Assembly: GCA_964519345.1 (NCBI GenBank)
Contig: CAZFKX010000019.1
Coordinates: 1 to 38,225 of the forward strand
Length of the DNA: 38,225 nt
Reading direction: 5' to 3'
Origin: Persephonella sp964519345
Lineage (GTDB): Bacteria; Aquificota; Aquificia; Aquificales; Hydrogenothermaceae
Below are positions 1-7,310 of this stretch, in pieces. The translations under genes were made by a program, and so were the position numbers. Each line of letters starts with the position of its first letter. The stretch's first letter is position 1. The notes under the pieces are model-generated. The model was given only the letters and a program-made list of their open reading frames with translations. It was not told the origin of the DNA and did not search any database.

Positions 1-215
1 CTAAAAACTGTCAATACTTTTGTCTCAATATAGTCTCAATTACGAGTTTATTATTTTCCAATAACTTACAAATTTTGTCATCAAATTTTTACCCTCTATT
101 TCTGACAGATTTTAAAATCTCATTTTCTGTTTGATTTTTTAAGACTTTTATGTAGAAAAATATTTAAAATCAATAAGTTGCAAAAAACATTTTTGAATTC
201 AAAACGTTAGAGATG

Positions 216-233
216 AGGGGCAAAAAAGCCCCT
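216..233 (-). terminator. Hairpin downstream of ahpC
   Basis: A perfect 6-bp stem (AGGGGC/GCCCCT) around a six-base homopolymer loop lies 8 bases past the ahpC stop codon. There is no strong U-tract after it on the minus strand, so it may terminate inefficiently or mainly protect the 3' end of the transcript. Confidence 0.55.
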
Positions 234-241
234 GTGATATT

Positions 242-844
242 TTACTCGTTGAGAGCTTCATATACATGACCTACAAGTTCTTCAGAAGGCTTGAGCGTTT
301 TCTTTCCGGGCTCCCATTTTGCCGGACAAGCCTCGTCTGGATGACCAATTAGATAAGCGTTAGCTTCCATTTTTCTGAGAAGTTCATCAGCATTTCTACC
401 AACGTTGTAGAAATTAACCTCAGAACCTACAAGCTTTCCTTCAGGGGATATTATAAACGTTCCTCTTAGCGCAAGTCCTGTAGATTCATCATAAACACCA
501 AACATTCTTGAAACCTTACCTGTAGGATCTGCACCCATTGGATATTTAACGTTTTCAAGTAGTTTTTCATCTCTATGCCATGCAAGGTGAACAAACTTTG
601 TGTCTGTTGAAACAGAAACTACCTCTGCCCCGAGTTCTTTAAGCTTTGGATAAACTTCTGCAAGATCTGCAAGCTCAGTTGGACAGACGAATGTAAAATC
701 TGCTGGATAGAAGAAAAGTATTGTCCATTTACCCTCGTCTTTTGCCTTCTTTAAAGAAAATGTACCAAACTTTCCTGTTTCCGGCTCATAAGTTTCCATT
801 TCAAAATCAGGAACTTCTTGTCCTACTAAAATTACTTCTGACAT
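242..844 (-). CDS. ahpC: 2-Cys peroxiredoxin (AhpC/Prx family)
   Basis: Thiol peroxidase of 200 residues that reduces hydrogen peroxide and organic peroxides in the cytoplasm. The peroxidatic cysteine is Cys54 in the conserved FVCPTEL motif. The likely resolving cysteine is Cys173 in DEACPAKW, near the C terminus, as in typical 2-Cys AhpC enzymes. I start the gene at the ATG at 844 because AAGGAGG lies 9 bases upstream; an in-frame TTG at 853 abuts the Shine-Dalgarno sequence and is too close to use. It appears monocistronic: a promoter-like sequence lies in the 81-base gap before recJ and a hairpin follows the stop codon. No AhpF reductase is adjacent, so the electron donor is unknown (thioredoxin is the usual alternative). 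Family assignment is firm; the ahpC symbol is by family resemblance. Confidence 0.93.
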   Translation of the reverse strand: MSEVILVGQEVPDFEMETYEPETGKFGTFSLKKAKDEGKWTILFFYPADFTFVCPTELADLAEVYPKLKELGAEVVSVSTDTKFVHLAWHRDEKLLENVKYPMGADPTGKVSRMFGVYDESTGLALRGTFIISPEGKLVGSEVNFYNVGRNADELLRKMEANAYLIGHPDEACPAKWEPGKKTLKPSEELVGHVYEALNE

Positions 845-878
845 CTTAGGCAACCTCCTTAAGTTATATTTTATTATT

Positions 879-908
879 TTAATAGTAACTGTTCTTAATA
901 AGGTTCAA
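879..908 (-). promoter_or_regulatory. Candidate sigma-70 promoter of ahpC
   Basis: On the minus strand TTGAAC (908-903) and TATTAA (884-879) are separated by 18 bases. The -10-like box lies 34 bases upstream of the ahpC start. The surrounding AT-rich sequence could hold a peroxide-regulator site, but no convincing palindrome is visible. Confidence 0.4.
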
Positions 909-925
909 AATGATATCTGTCATAT

Positions 926-2626
926 TTAATTAATTTTTATGTCTTCTACGATAAATTCCACTCCTAAATCTCCATTCCATGTAGATAGCTTTGGAGTATA
1001 TATTACGTCAACATTCATCCCAACAGAAAGCTTTTTGAAAAAACCCACAGATCCCCACCACAATGCAGGATATGCTTTTCCACTATTATCTTTAAACCAG
1101 AATTTTAAATGCTGATTACCTGCTCCTACCGTCATAAAATCATCAATTCTTAAACCTCTTGCTATAAATTTAGGATAAGGGTTACCCTCTCCAAAAGGTT
1201 CAAGTATCTTCAGCTTTTCAACATTTTCAGGCGTCCAGTGAGACAGTGGAACCTCCATATCAACCTCTATAAAGGATATTTTATCCTCTTCCCTTAATGA
1301 AGATACATAATCAATAAGTATTTCCCTGAACTTTTCTATATTTTTAGAAGGCATCGTCAATCCCGCGGCAAGTGTATGCCCTCCAAATCTATCGAAAAGC
1401 TCTGCGTTTTCTTCCATTACCTTGTATATATTTATATTTCCAGTACTTCTAACAGAACCTATAGCTGTACCGTTCTTTACTGAAAGAACTACAGCGGGTA
1501 CTTTATACTGATGTGCAAGTCTTCCAGCCACTATCCCTACTATCCCTGGATGCCAGTTTTCATCAGCAACAACTATGCTTTTTATATCTTTCTCTTTTTT
1601 TAGTTTTACTTGACATTCTTTAAACGCAAGTTCCGTAAGCTTTTGCCTTTTCTTGTTAAGAACCTCTAATTCTACAGAAAGCTGTCTCCCTTTAGCCTCA
1701 TTATTTGTTGTAAGAAGCTTTACAGCCTTTTTTGCGTCATCAAGTCTTCCTGCAGCATTCAGTCTTGGAGCAAGAACAAAACCAACATCAAATGACGAAA
1801 CTCTTTCAATAGAAAGATATTCCAATAGGGCTTTTAATCCTGTTCTCCTTCTTTTATTAATCTCCTCTATCCCTTTTTGAACAAGTATTCTATTTATAAG
1901 AGAAAGAGGAACAACATCGGCAACAGTTCCGAGCGCAACTATATCAAGATAAGGCTTAAGTTTGATCTCCAGATTCAGCAATTTTCTCAGCATAATGATC
2001 ACATAAAAAGTTATGCCAACAGAAGCAAGATGTTTAAATAAAATATCTATATCGTCATGAAGCTTAGGATTGAGGATCTGTACCTGATCATCTTCCAGTA
2101 TTCTTTCTTTAGCTTCGTGATGGTCAAGAACAAATACTTTTAATCCAAGTTTTTTTGCATAAATAAGCTCCTCGTAAGCGTTTGTTCCACTGTCAACAAC
2201 TATCAGAACATCCGCCATCTGCGATATCTTCTTTATGGCAGATCTATTTAGACCGTAGCCTTCATAAAATCTGCTTGGAATGTAATACCTTACATCAGCT
2301 TTAATATCCTTAAAAAAATTCACAAGAAGCGCCGTACTTGTTATACCATCGGCATCGTAATCTCCATATATAACAATCTTTTTCCTATCTTTTATATCTC
2401 TGGCAAGTTCATAGGATATCTTATCAAGCTTATTAAAAAGATAAGGATCTATAAGTCTTTTTAACGTTGGGTATATATTTTCTTCATCAAAGTTGTTATT
2501 GAAGATCTCTTTCCTGTTGTAGAGAAGCTGTCCTATTACTTTTCCATACTTCGTTAGAAGTTCTTGAGGGGCTTTATTCCTTTCTTCAAGTACTACCCAT
2601 TTATAACCGGTTAATCCTGAACCCAT
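926..2626 (-). CDS. recJ: Single-stranded-DNA 5'-3' exonuclease RecJ
   Basis: RecJ degrades single-stranded DNA 5' to 3' in recombination and base-excision or mismatch repair. The 566-residue length is usual for the family. The DHH phosphoesterase core shows motif GDYDADG near residues 88-94 and the signature Asp168-His169-His170. The DHHA1 domain is marked by GGHTLAAG at 405-412, and the C-terminal part fits the OB-fold DNA-binding domain. These Asp and His residues bind the catalytic Mn/Mg ions in the family. An AAGGAAA ribosome-binding site precedes the ATG. It is transcribed divergently from the gene at 2729 and ends 81 bases before the ahpC start, with no clear terminator between. Confidence 0.95.
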   Translation of the reverse strand: MGSGLTGYKWVVLEERNKAPQELLTKYGKVIGQLLYNRKEIFNNNFDEENIYPTLKRLIDPYLFNKLDKISYELARDIKDRKKIVIYGDYDADGITSTALLVNFFKDIKADVRYYIPSRFYEGYGLNRSAIKKISQMADVLIVVDSGTNAYEELIYAKKLGLKVFVLDHHEAKERILEDDQVQILNPKLHDDIDILFKHLASVGITFYVIIMLRKLLNLEIKLKPYLDIVALGTVADVVPLSLINRILVQKGIEEINKRRRTGLKALLEYLSIERVSSFDVGFVLAPRLNAAGRLDDAKKAVKLLTTNNEAKGRQLSVELEVLNKKRQKLTELAFKECQVKLKKEKDIKSIVVADENWHPGIVGIVAGRLAHQYKVPAVVLSVKNGTAIGSVRSTGNINIYKVMEENAELFDRFGGHTLAAGLTMPSKNIEKFREILIDYVSSLREEDKISFIEVDMEVPLSHWTPENVEKLKILEPFGEGNPYPKFIARGLRIDDFMTVGAGNQHLKFWFKDNSGKAYPALWWGSVGFFKKLSVGMNVDVIYTPKLSTWNGDLGVEFIVEDIKIN

Positions 2627-2728
2627 ATTTATTTTCCTTATTATTATATTTTTATGTTTTATCAGATAGAAAATTATATTATATTATATGTATAATTAAT
2701 TATTTATTGTTTGTTTAATAGGTGCAAT

Positions 2729-3160
2729 ATGGGAAAAATTGTAAAATTCGGCCAAACAAACGAGAAAGAACAGATTGAAGATCTTGAAGAAAGCCAATCA
2801 AAAAAGATCAGAACAATATTTTCAAAAAAAACAATGTATCAGAAAATATGGGAAGGTCTTGAAAATTACATTCTCTACAATTTCGCTGTAAAAAATGTTC
2901 TTGGAATGGATTTCACATATAAAGAAAATAACCATAAAGAAGTTGGTGTTCTGGGAGTTCTTGCATATGAGCACAAAAGAAGGAATGGAACTTTTGTTGC
3001 CGATTTTGTGGGAAGAGGTTATATTGATCCAAGAGAAGATAAAGTCATTATAGATCTGGTAGTTTTCAAAGCAGGAGAAAGAGAACTTTATAATTCAACA
3101 ATTAAAATACTGAAGGCAAAGAAAATATATCCAGAGCTAACATTTCATGAAGGAGATTAA
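2729..3160 (+). CDS. Conserved-looking protein of unknown function, 143 aa
   Basis: I do not recognise this protein. It is soluble and highly charged, has no signal peptide or membrane segment, and has no cysteine after the chosen start. Residues about 8-35 are rich in Glu, Lys and Ser and look flexible. The rest alternates hydrophobic and charged residues like a small alpha/beta domain, with a GRGYIDPRED loop. I start at the ATG at 2729 (AGGTG just upstream) rather than an in-frame TTG at 2711. The stop codon is 2 bases before the flavoprotein gene, whose Shine-Dalgarno sequence lies inside this reading frame, so the two genes are probably co-translated. Confidence 0.7.
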   Translation: MGKIVKFGQTNEKEQIEDLEESQSKKIRTIFSKKTMYQKIWEGLENYILYNFAVKNVLGMDFTYKENNHKEVGVLGVLAYEHKRRNGTFVADFVGRGYIDPREDKVIIDLVVFKAGERELYNSTIKILKAKKIYPELTFHEGD

Positions 3161-3162
3161 AG

Positions 3163-4305
3163 ATGAGTTTACCGCCTCTTAGAATCGGACAGTATGAGGT
3201 ACAGTATCCTATTATACAGGGGGGAATGGGAGTAGGGATCTCATGGGAAAATCTCGCAGGGACTGTCAGTAAATATGGAGGGTTAGGCGTAGTATCTTCT
3301 GTAGGTACAGGATACAGACACCCAAATTATATTAAACTCAAAGATGGAAGACCTATAGGAAGCAAATATATACATAACCGGGAGTCTCTTCAAAAAATTA
3401 TAAGAGATGCCAAAGAGATAGCTGGCGGTGAGAAGGCTGTTATCGGTGTTAACATACTGTATGCAATAACAGATTATGGAAGAGTTGTTAGAGATTCTAT
3501 TGAGGCAGGAGCCAACATAATAATAACCGGTGCAGGACTTCCCTTAAGACTTCCCGAATATGCTCCGGAACCAGAAATCGCCCTTGTTCCTATAGTCTCG
3601 TCTGCACGAGCACTTAGAGTTATATGTAAACACTGGAAAAAGAAATATAACAGACTTCCGGATGCTGTTGTTGTTGAGGGTCCAAAATCTGGTGGACATC
3701 AGGGTATTCCCTACGAAGACTGCTTCAAACCAGAATTTCAGCTTGAGAATATAGTACCGGAAGTTATAAAAGAAAGAGATAAATGGGGTGACTTTCCTGT
3801 AATAGCTGCAGGCGGAATATGGGATAAAAATGATATTGAATTTTACCTGTCCCTTGGAGCTGCCGGTGTCCAGATGGGAACGAGATTTGTAGGAACATTT
3901 GAATGTGATGCGGCACCTGAATTTAAAAAGGTTATAATAGAGTCTAAAAAAGAGGATATACAGCTTATAAAATCCCCTGTAGGATATCCGGCAAGAGGAA
4001 TTATAACACAGCTTATAAAAGATATAGAAAAAGGAACGGCACCGGAGGTAAAATGCACATCAAACTGTGTAGTTCCGTGCAATCATGGTGAAGAGGCTAA
4101 AAAAGTAGGCTTTTGTATTGCAGACAGGCTCGGCGATGCTTATCTTGGAAAGGTACAAACGGGTCTTTTCTTTAGTGGATCTAACGGATACAGGATAAAA
4201 AGACTTGTTTCTGTAAAAGATCTTATGAGAGAACTTGTAGAGGGAATTCCTTCAGGACAGGAAATACCCGAAGGAGAACCTGTAGAATCTGGAAAACAAC
4301 TATGA
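3163..4305 (+). CDS. Nitronate monooxygenase-family FMN oxidoreductase
   Basis: FMN-dependent TIM-barrel enzyme of the nitronate monooxygenase/2-nitropropane dioxygenase family, 380 residues. Visible landmarks are the N-terminal IIQGGMGVG, the GGHQG motif with His179 (the catalytic base in characterised members), the phosphate-binding AAGGIW at 215-220 and GAAGVQMGTRF at 232-242. A distinctive feature is a cysteine cluster C298-x3-C302-x3-C306-x11-C318, which could bind a metal or Fe-S cluster. The natural substrate cannot be read from sequence; related proteins include FabK enoyl-ACP reductases and NAD(P)H flavin oxidoreductases. It follows the 143-residue orphan gene by 2 bases and precedes the sulfur-transfer operon by 75 bases. 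Confidence 0.85.
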   Translation: MSLPPLRIGQYEVQYPIIQGGMGVGISWENLAGTVSKYGGLGVVSSVGTGYRHPNYIKLKDGRPIGSKYIHNRESLQKIIRDAKEIAGGEKAVIGVNILYAITDYGRVVRDSIEAGANIIITGAGLPLRLPEYAPEPEIALVPIVSSARALRVICKHWKKKYNRLPDAVVVEGPKSGGHQGIPYEDCFKPEFQLENIVPEVIKERDKWGDFPVIAAGGIWDKNDIEFYLSLGAAGVQMGTRFVGTFECDAAPEFKKVIIESKKEDIQLIKSPVGYPARGIITQLIKDIEKGTAPEVKCTSNCVVPCNHGEEAKKVGFCIADRLGDAYLGKVQTGLFFSGSNGYRIKRLVSVKDLMRELVEGIPSGQEIPEGEPVESGKQL

Positions 4306-4316
4306 CTGTGATCAGA

Positions 4317-4343
4317 TTGAATTTATCTTAGAATTCATATAAT
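4317..4343 (+). promoter_or_regulatory. Promoter with overlapping inverted repeat, sulfur-transfer operon
   Basis: A perfect TATAAT -10 box lies at 4338-4343. The -35 candidate TTGAAT (4317-4322) is 15 bases upstream, slightly short of ideal. An inverted repeat, TGAATT (4318-4323) and AATTCA (4332-4337), fills the spacer, where an operator could act. It lies 38 bases upstream of the E1-like gene start. Confidence 0.5.
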
Positions 4344-4380
4344 ATATATGTTTTTGATATCCCTGTTGTGAGGTGGTTAG

Positions 4381-5199
4381 ATGTCTTTTCAGTTTACAGA
4401 AGAACAGATAAAAAGGTACAGTCGCCATATAATTCTCCCAGAAGTAGGAGGAAAAGGACAGCAGAAGCTTTTAGATGCAAAAGTTCTTGTGATAGGTGCC
4501 GGAGGACTTGGATCACCTTCTTTATATTATCTTGCCGCTGCAGGGGTTGGGACAATTGGAATAGTTGATTTTGATGTAGTTGATTTTTCTAACTTACAAA
4601 GGCAGATACTACATAGTACAGAAAGAGTAGGAAAACCAAAAGTTGAATCTGCAAAGATGACCCTTGAAGCATTAAATCCAGATGTCAAAATTACTGCCTA
4701 TAATGAAAGAATACATAAAGGAAATGTTATAGATATAGTAAAAGATTATGATGTTATACTTGACGGCTCAGATAACTTTCCAACAAGATTCCTTATAAAC
4801 GATGCATGTTTTTTCCTTGGAAAACCGCTCGTATCAGCGGCAATTTTAAGATTTGAAGGACAGCTTACAACATTTGATTACAGGAATAAGGACGTATCTC
4901 CATGTTACAGATGTCTTTTCCCAGAACCACCACCACCGGGGCTTGTTCCAAGCTGTCAGGAAGCAGGACTACTTGGCGTTGTTGGCGGTATAATGGGAAC
5001 TCTTCAAGCCAATGAGGCATTAAAACTTATTCTTGAAATTGGAGAACCTCTTATAGGAAAACTTCTCGTTTTTGATGCATTAACAACAGAGTTTAATGTA
5101 GTAAAACTGAGAAAAGATAAAAAATGTCCGCTATGTGGTGAAAAGCCTGTGATAAAAGAACTTATAGAATATGAACAGGCTTGCGATGTACATTTTTAA
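4381..5199 (+). CDS. E1-like adenylyltransferase, ThiF/MoeB/HesA family
   Basis: This family adenylates the C-terminal glycine of a ubiquitin-like sulfur carrier (ThiS, MoaD or similar), preparing it to receive sulfur. The 272 residues show the nucleotide-binding GAGGLGSP at 40-47 and the DxxDxxNLQRQ region near 63-75. Two CxxC pairs (Cys175/178 and Cys249/252) should bind structural zinc, and Cys192 in SCQEAGLLG is the likely catalytic cysteine. Length and motifs fit MoeB or bacterial ThiF equally well, so I give no symbol. It opens a plus-strand run with tusA and dsrEFH-like genes, which suggests sulfur-relay work, but no carrier protein of the ThiS/MoaD type is encoded nearby. Confidence 0.88.
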   Translation: MSFQFTEEQIKRYSRHIILPEVGGKGQQKLLDAKVLVIGAGGLGSPSLYYLAAAGVGTIGIVDFDVVDFSNLQRQILHSTERVGKPKVESAKMTLEALNPDVKITAYNERIHKGNVIDIVKDYDVILDGSDNFPTRFLINDACFFLGKPLVSAAILRFEGQLTTFDYRNKDVSPCYRCLFPEPPPPGLVPSCQEAGLLGVVGGIMGTLQANEALKLILEIGEPLIGKLLVFDALTTEFNVVKLRKDKKCPLCGEKPVIKELIEYEQACDVHF

Positions 5200-5209
5200 G
5201 AGGTGAGGA

Positions 5210-5452
5210 ATGGAAAAAGTTAAAGTTGATAGAGAACTTGATCTGAGAGGTGAGGTCTGCCCATTTACTTTTGTGAAAAGTAAGCTTATCATAGAACAGA
5301 TGGAACCTGGACAGGTTCTGAAGGTAATACTTGATTATAAGCCTTCTGTTGAGAATGTACCAAAGAGCATGAGAGAAGAAGGGCAGGAAGTTCTTGAAGT
5401 CAAACAGATTGATAAAAATCTGTGGGAAGTAATTGTAAGGAAGGTAAGATGA
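5210..5452 (+). CDS. tusA: TusA-family sulfur carrier
   Basis: Small (80 aa) cytoplasmic sulfur-transfer protein of the TusA/SirA/YedF family, which carries a persulfide on one conserved cysteine. Cys17 lies in LDLRGEVCPFT. The usual CPxP motif reads CPFT here, so the second proline is threonine. The rest has the expected beta-alpha-beta-alpha pattern. It starts 10 bases after the E1-like gene, and its TGA overlaps the ATG of the DsrE-like gene by 4 bases, so translation is probably coupled. TusA passes sulfur to DsrEFH/TusBCD in tRNA thiolation or in cytoplasmic sulfur oxidation; the latter is more likely for a sulfur-oxidising Aquificota bacterium, but this is inferred. Confidence 0.88.
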   Translation: MEKVKVDRELDLRGEVCPFTFVKSKLIIEQMEPGQVLKVILDYKPSVENVPKSMREEGQEVLEVKQIDKNLWEVIVRKVR

Positions 5453-5751
5453 ACCTATTAATTATAATGGCAAGCAACCCTTACTCGCATGATTTTAATA
5501 CAGCTATAAAGCTTGCAGAAGCTTCCTTAAACAGAAATCATACAACAAAGATGTTTTTTATGGGAAATGGATTATTCTCTATCCTTAGAGACGAGATAAA
5601 AAATCTTAATGAGAAAGGCCTAAAGGTTTATTACTGTGCTCACAACGCGGAACAGAGAAAAATAAAACCTGAAAGCTGGGCAGAGAGCAGCAGCATGTAT
5701 GGTCTTGCAAAACTTATAACGGAAGCAGACAAAGTTATAATGCTTTCTTAG
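5449..5751 (+). CDS. dsrE: DsrE/TusD-like sulfur-transfer subunit
   Basis: The 100-residue protein has the DsrE/F-like fold pattern: N-terminal hydrophobic strand LLIIMASNPY, a helix, then FFMGNGLF. Cys63 in VYYCAHNAEQR corresponds to the active cysteine of DsrE/TusD, which lies in a similar Cys-Ala-rich motif. I chose the ATG at 5449, which overlaps the tusA stop as ATGA, over an upstream in-frame GTG at 5422 that lies within tusA. The next gene begins 9 bases after its stop. The three consecutive small proteins match the DsrE-DsrF-DsrH (TusD-TusC-TusB) order, so a heterohexameric sulfur-relay complex is likely. Confidence 0.8.
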   Translation: MNLLIIMASNPYSHDFNTAIKLAEASLNRNHTTKMFFMGNGLFSILRDEIKNLNEKGLKVYYCAHNAEQRKIKPESWAESSSMYGLAKLITEADKVIMLS

Positions 5752-5760
5752 GAGAGTACC

Positions 5761-6111
5761 GTGGCTAAAAAAAATTTGATTTTCGTCGTAAAATCAAACC
5801 CTTTCAGCTGGAAAGCTTTTGAGGCTCTCAGACAGGCCGTTGGATGCTCTATGGAACACAAAGTTACAGTTATCTTTATAAAAGACGGCATATATACGCT
5901 TACAGACTGGAAACCTCAGATGATAGGAATAGAACCCATTGATAAATCAATAGATGCTCTCGGCATGATGGACGCAACAATTTTAGTTGAGGAGGAAGCC
6001 TTAAGGGAAAGAGGCGTAAAACTGAAAAAATGGTCAACCCCTGTTCATATAAAAAGTAAAGATGATATCTGCGAAATCATAAAAGAATCAGAGGTAGTAA
6101 TTACATGGTAA
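5761..6111 (+). CDS. dsrF: DsrF/TusC-like sulfur-transfer subunit
   Basis: Second small subunit (116 aa) of the DsrEFH-like set. It begins with a hydrophobic strand (NLIFVVKSNPF), followed by a helix and VTVIFIKDGIY, the strand order of the DsrE/DsrF fold. Its only cysteines are Cys29 and Cys104, and neither sits at the position of the active Cys in the preceding subunit, which fits a structural role as in DsrF. The start is GTG with AGGAG 6 bases upstream. Its 3' end overlaps the next gene by 7 bases. The F-subunit call rests mostly on gene order, since DsrE and DsrF are close relatives. Confidence 0.75.
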   Translation: MAKKNLIFVVKSNPFSWKAFEALRQAVGCSMEHKVTVIFIKDGIYTLTDWKPQMIGIEPIDKSIDALGMMDATILVEEEALRERGVKLKKWSTPVHIKSKDDICEIIKESEVVITW

Positions 6112-6347
6112 ATACAGTATGGCTTATAAAAAGACCAGCAGATTTTCCTGAAGCAGATATGATAGAGAAAGAAGATATGATAATACTTATACAGGACGCA
6201 GTTATAAGAGTTCCTATTATTGAAAACTGGGCAGCATGTAAAGAAGACGCGATTGCAAGAAATATAAAGATACCTGAAGACAAGCTTCTTAATTATGAGG
6301 ATATTATAGATATAATAGAAAAAGCAGAGAAGGTTATTGTCTGGTAA
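6105..6347 (+). CDS. dsrH: DsrH/TusB-like sulfur-transfer subunit
   Basis: Third and smallest subunit (80 aa). The motif IILIQDAVIRV at about residues 26-36 is the DsrH/TusB hallmark (usually LLxQDAV), and ACKEDAIARNI at 44-54 matches the family's 'KEDxEARG' region. The family-typical active cysteine ahead of QDAV is absent; the only cysteine is Cys45, within the KEDxEAR-type motif. It overlaps the DsrF-like gene by 7 bases and ends 3 bases before pdxA, so the operon continues. No DsrC/TusE acceptor is encoded next to it. Confidence 0.78.
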   Translation: MVNTVWLIKRPADFPEADMIEKEDMIILIQDAVIRVPIIENWAACKEDAIARNIKIPEDKLLNYEDIIDIIEKAEKVIVW

Positions 6348-6350
6348 TTA

Positions 6351-7310
6351 ATGAAAAAGATAGGCATAACGCTCGGCGATCCATCTGGTATATCTCCTGA
6401 AATACTTATTAGATCAATAAATAGACTTCCAAGAGAGAAATACATAATCTACGGTGGCAAAAAAATCCTTGAAAAAACAAGAAAAATATTAGATATCAAG
6501 TTAGACTTAGAGTTAATAAATGATCCTGAAGATGCAAAAAAGAAAGGAATATACCTCATAAATATATATGATAGTGATTTTCAGCCTGGAAAACCAAATG
6601 TAGAAACTGGAAAAGCAGCAGTCCTTTATCTTAAAAAAGCTGTAAAAGATATTCTTTCCAAAAAATTAGATGCTCTCGTAACCCTTCCTATATCTAAAGA
6701 GTTTGTAATGAAATCAGGTTTCAGATACGCAGGACATACTGATTATCTTGCTGAGGCATCAGGAACAAAAAACTTCCTTATGGCACTAATCTGTAGGAAA
6801 TTGAAAGTCGCCCTTGTTACAACACATATACCTTTAAAAGATGTTCCTAAAAAAATAAATGCTGAGATATTAGAATCAAAAATAAGAATTCTTGACAAAG
6901 AGTTAAGAGAAAAATTTGGTATAAAAAAACCGAAAATAGCAGTTCTCGGTCTAAATCCACACGCCGGAGACGGCGGGAATATAGGCGATGAAGAGATCTA
7001 TATTATAAATCCAGTATTAGATAGATTAAGAAAAGAAGGTATAAAACTGGAAGGTACATTATCAGCTGACACAGCCTTCATCAGATATAAGGAGTTTGAC
7101 GCCTACCTTGCTATGTACCACGATCAAGGATTGATACCTCTAAAACTTTTATGTTTCAAAAGAGCTGTAAATATAACCCTTGGTCTTCCATTTATAAGAA
7201 CATCTCCAGATCACGGAACAGGATTTGATATAGCAGGCAAAGGTATTGCCGATCCTTCATCTTTCATTGAAGCTGTAAAGCTGGCTGTAAAGCTTTCTAA
7301 ACAATATTAA
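6351..7310 (+). CDS. pdxA: 4-hydroxythreonine-4-phosphate dehydrogenase PdxA
   Basis: NAD-dependent, metal-requiring dehydrogenase that oxidises 4-phosphohydroxy-threonine in the DXP-dependent route to pyridoxal 5'-phosphate. The 319 residues show GDPSGI at 9-14, His129 in YAGHTDYL, HIPL beginning at His159, and the metal-site region MYHDQGLIPLK; the length is normal. It starts 3 bases after the dsrH-like gene, so the sulfur operon and B6 synthesis are probably co-transcribed. Its last 14 bases overlap the opposing EAL-HDOD gene, which leaves no space for a separate terminator. Confidence 0.95.
   Translation: MKKIGITLGDPSGISPEILIRSINRLPREKYIIYGGKKILEKTRKILDIKLDLELINDPEDAKKKGIYLINIYDSDFQPGKPNVETGKAAVLYLKKAVKDILSKKLDALVTLPISKEFVMKSGFRYAGHTDYLAEASGTKNFLMALICRKLKVALVTTHIPLKDVPKKINAEILESKIRILDKELREKFGIKKPKIAVLGLNPHAGDGGNIGDEEIYIINPVLDRLRKEGIKLEGTLSADTAFIRYKEFDAYLAMYHDQGLIPLKLLCFKRAVNITLGLPFIRTSPDHGTGFDIAGKGIADPSSFIEAVKLAVKLSKQY

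Noticed and set aside
22..40. Two GTCTCAAT copies at an 11-base pitch, with TGTCAATA at 9-16
   Set aside because: Considered as a CRISPR or operator start, but the units are too short, there are no spacers, and no gene lies nearby at the window edge.
107..120. Perfect 14-base palindrome AGATTTTAAAATCT
   Set aside because: Very AT-rich, so expected by chance in such sequence; it has no GC stem to act as a terminator and no adjacent gene.
5422..5448. Upstream GTG start of the DsrE-like gene
   Set aside because: It lies within tusA in another frame; the ATGA overlap at 5449 is the usual coupled start and leaves a normal DsrE-length protein.
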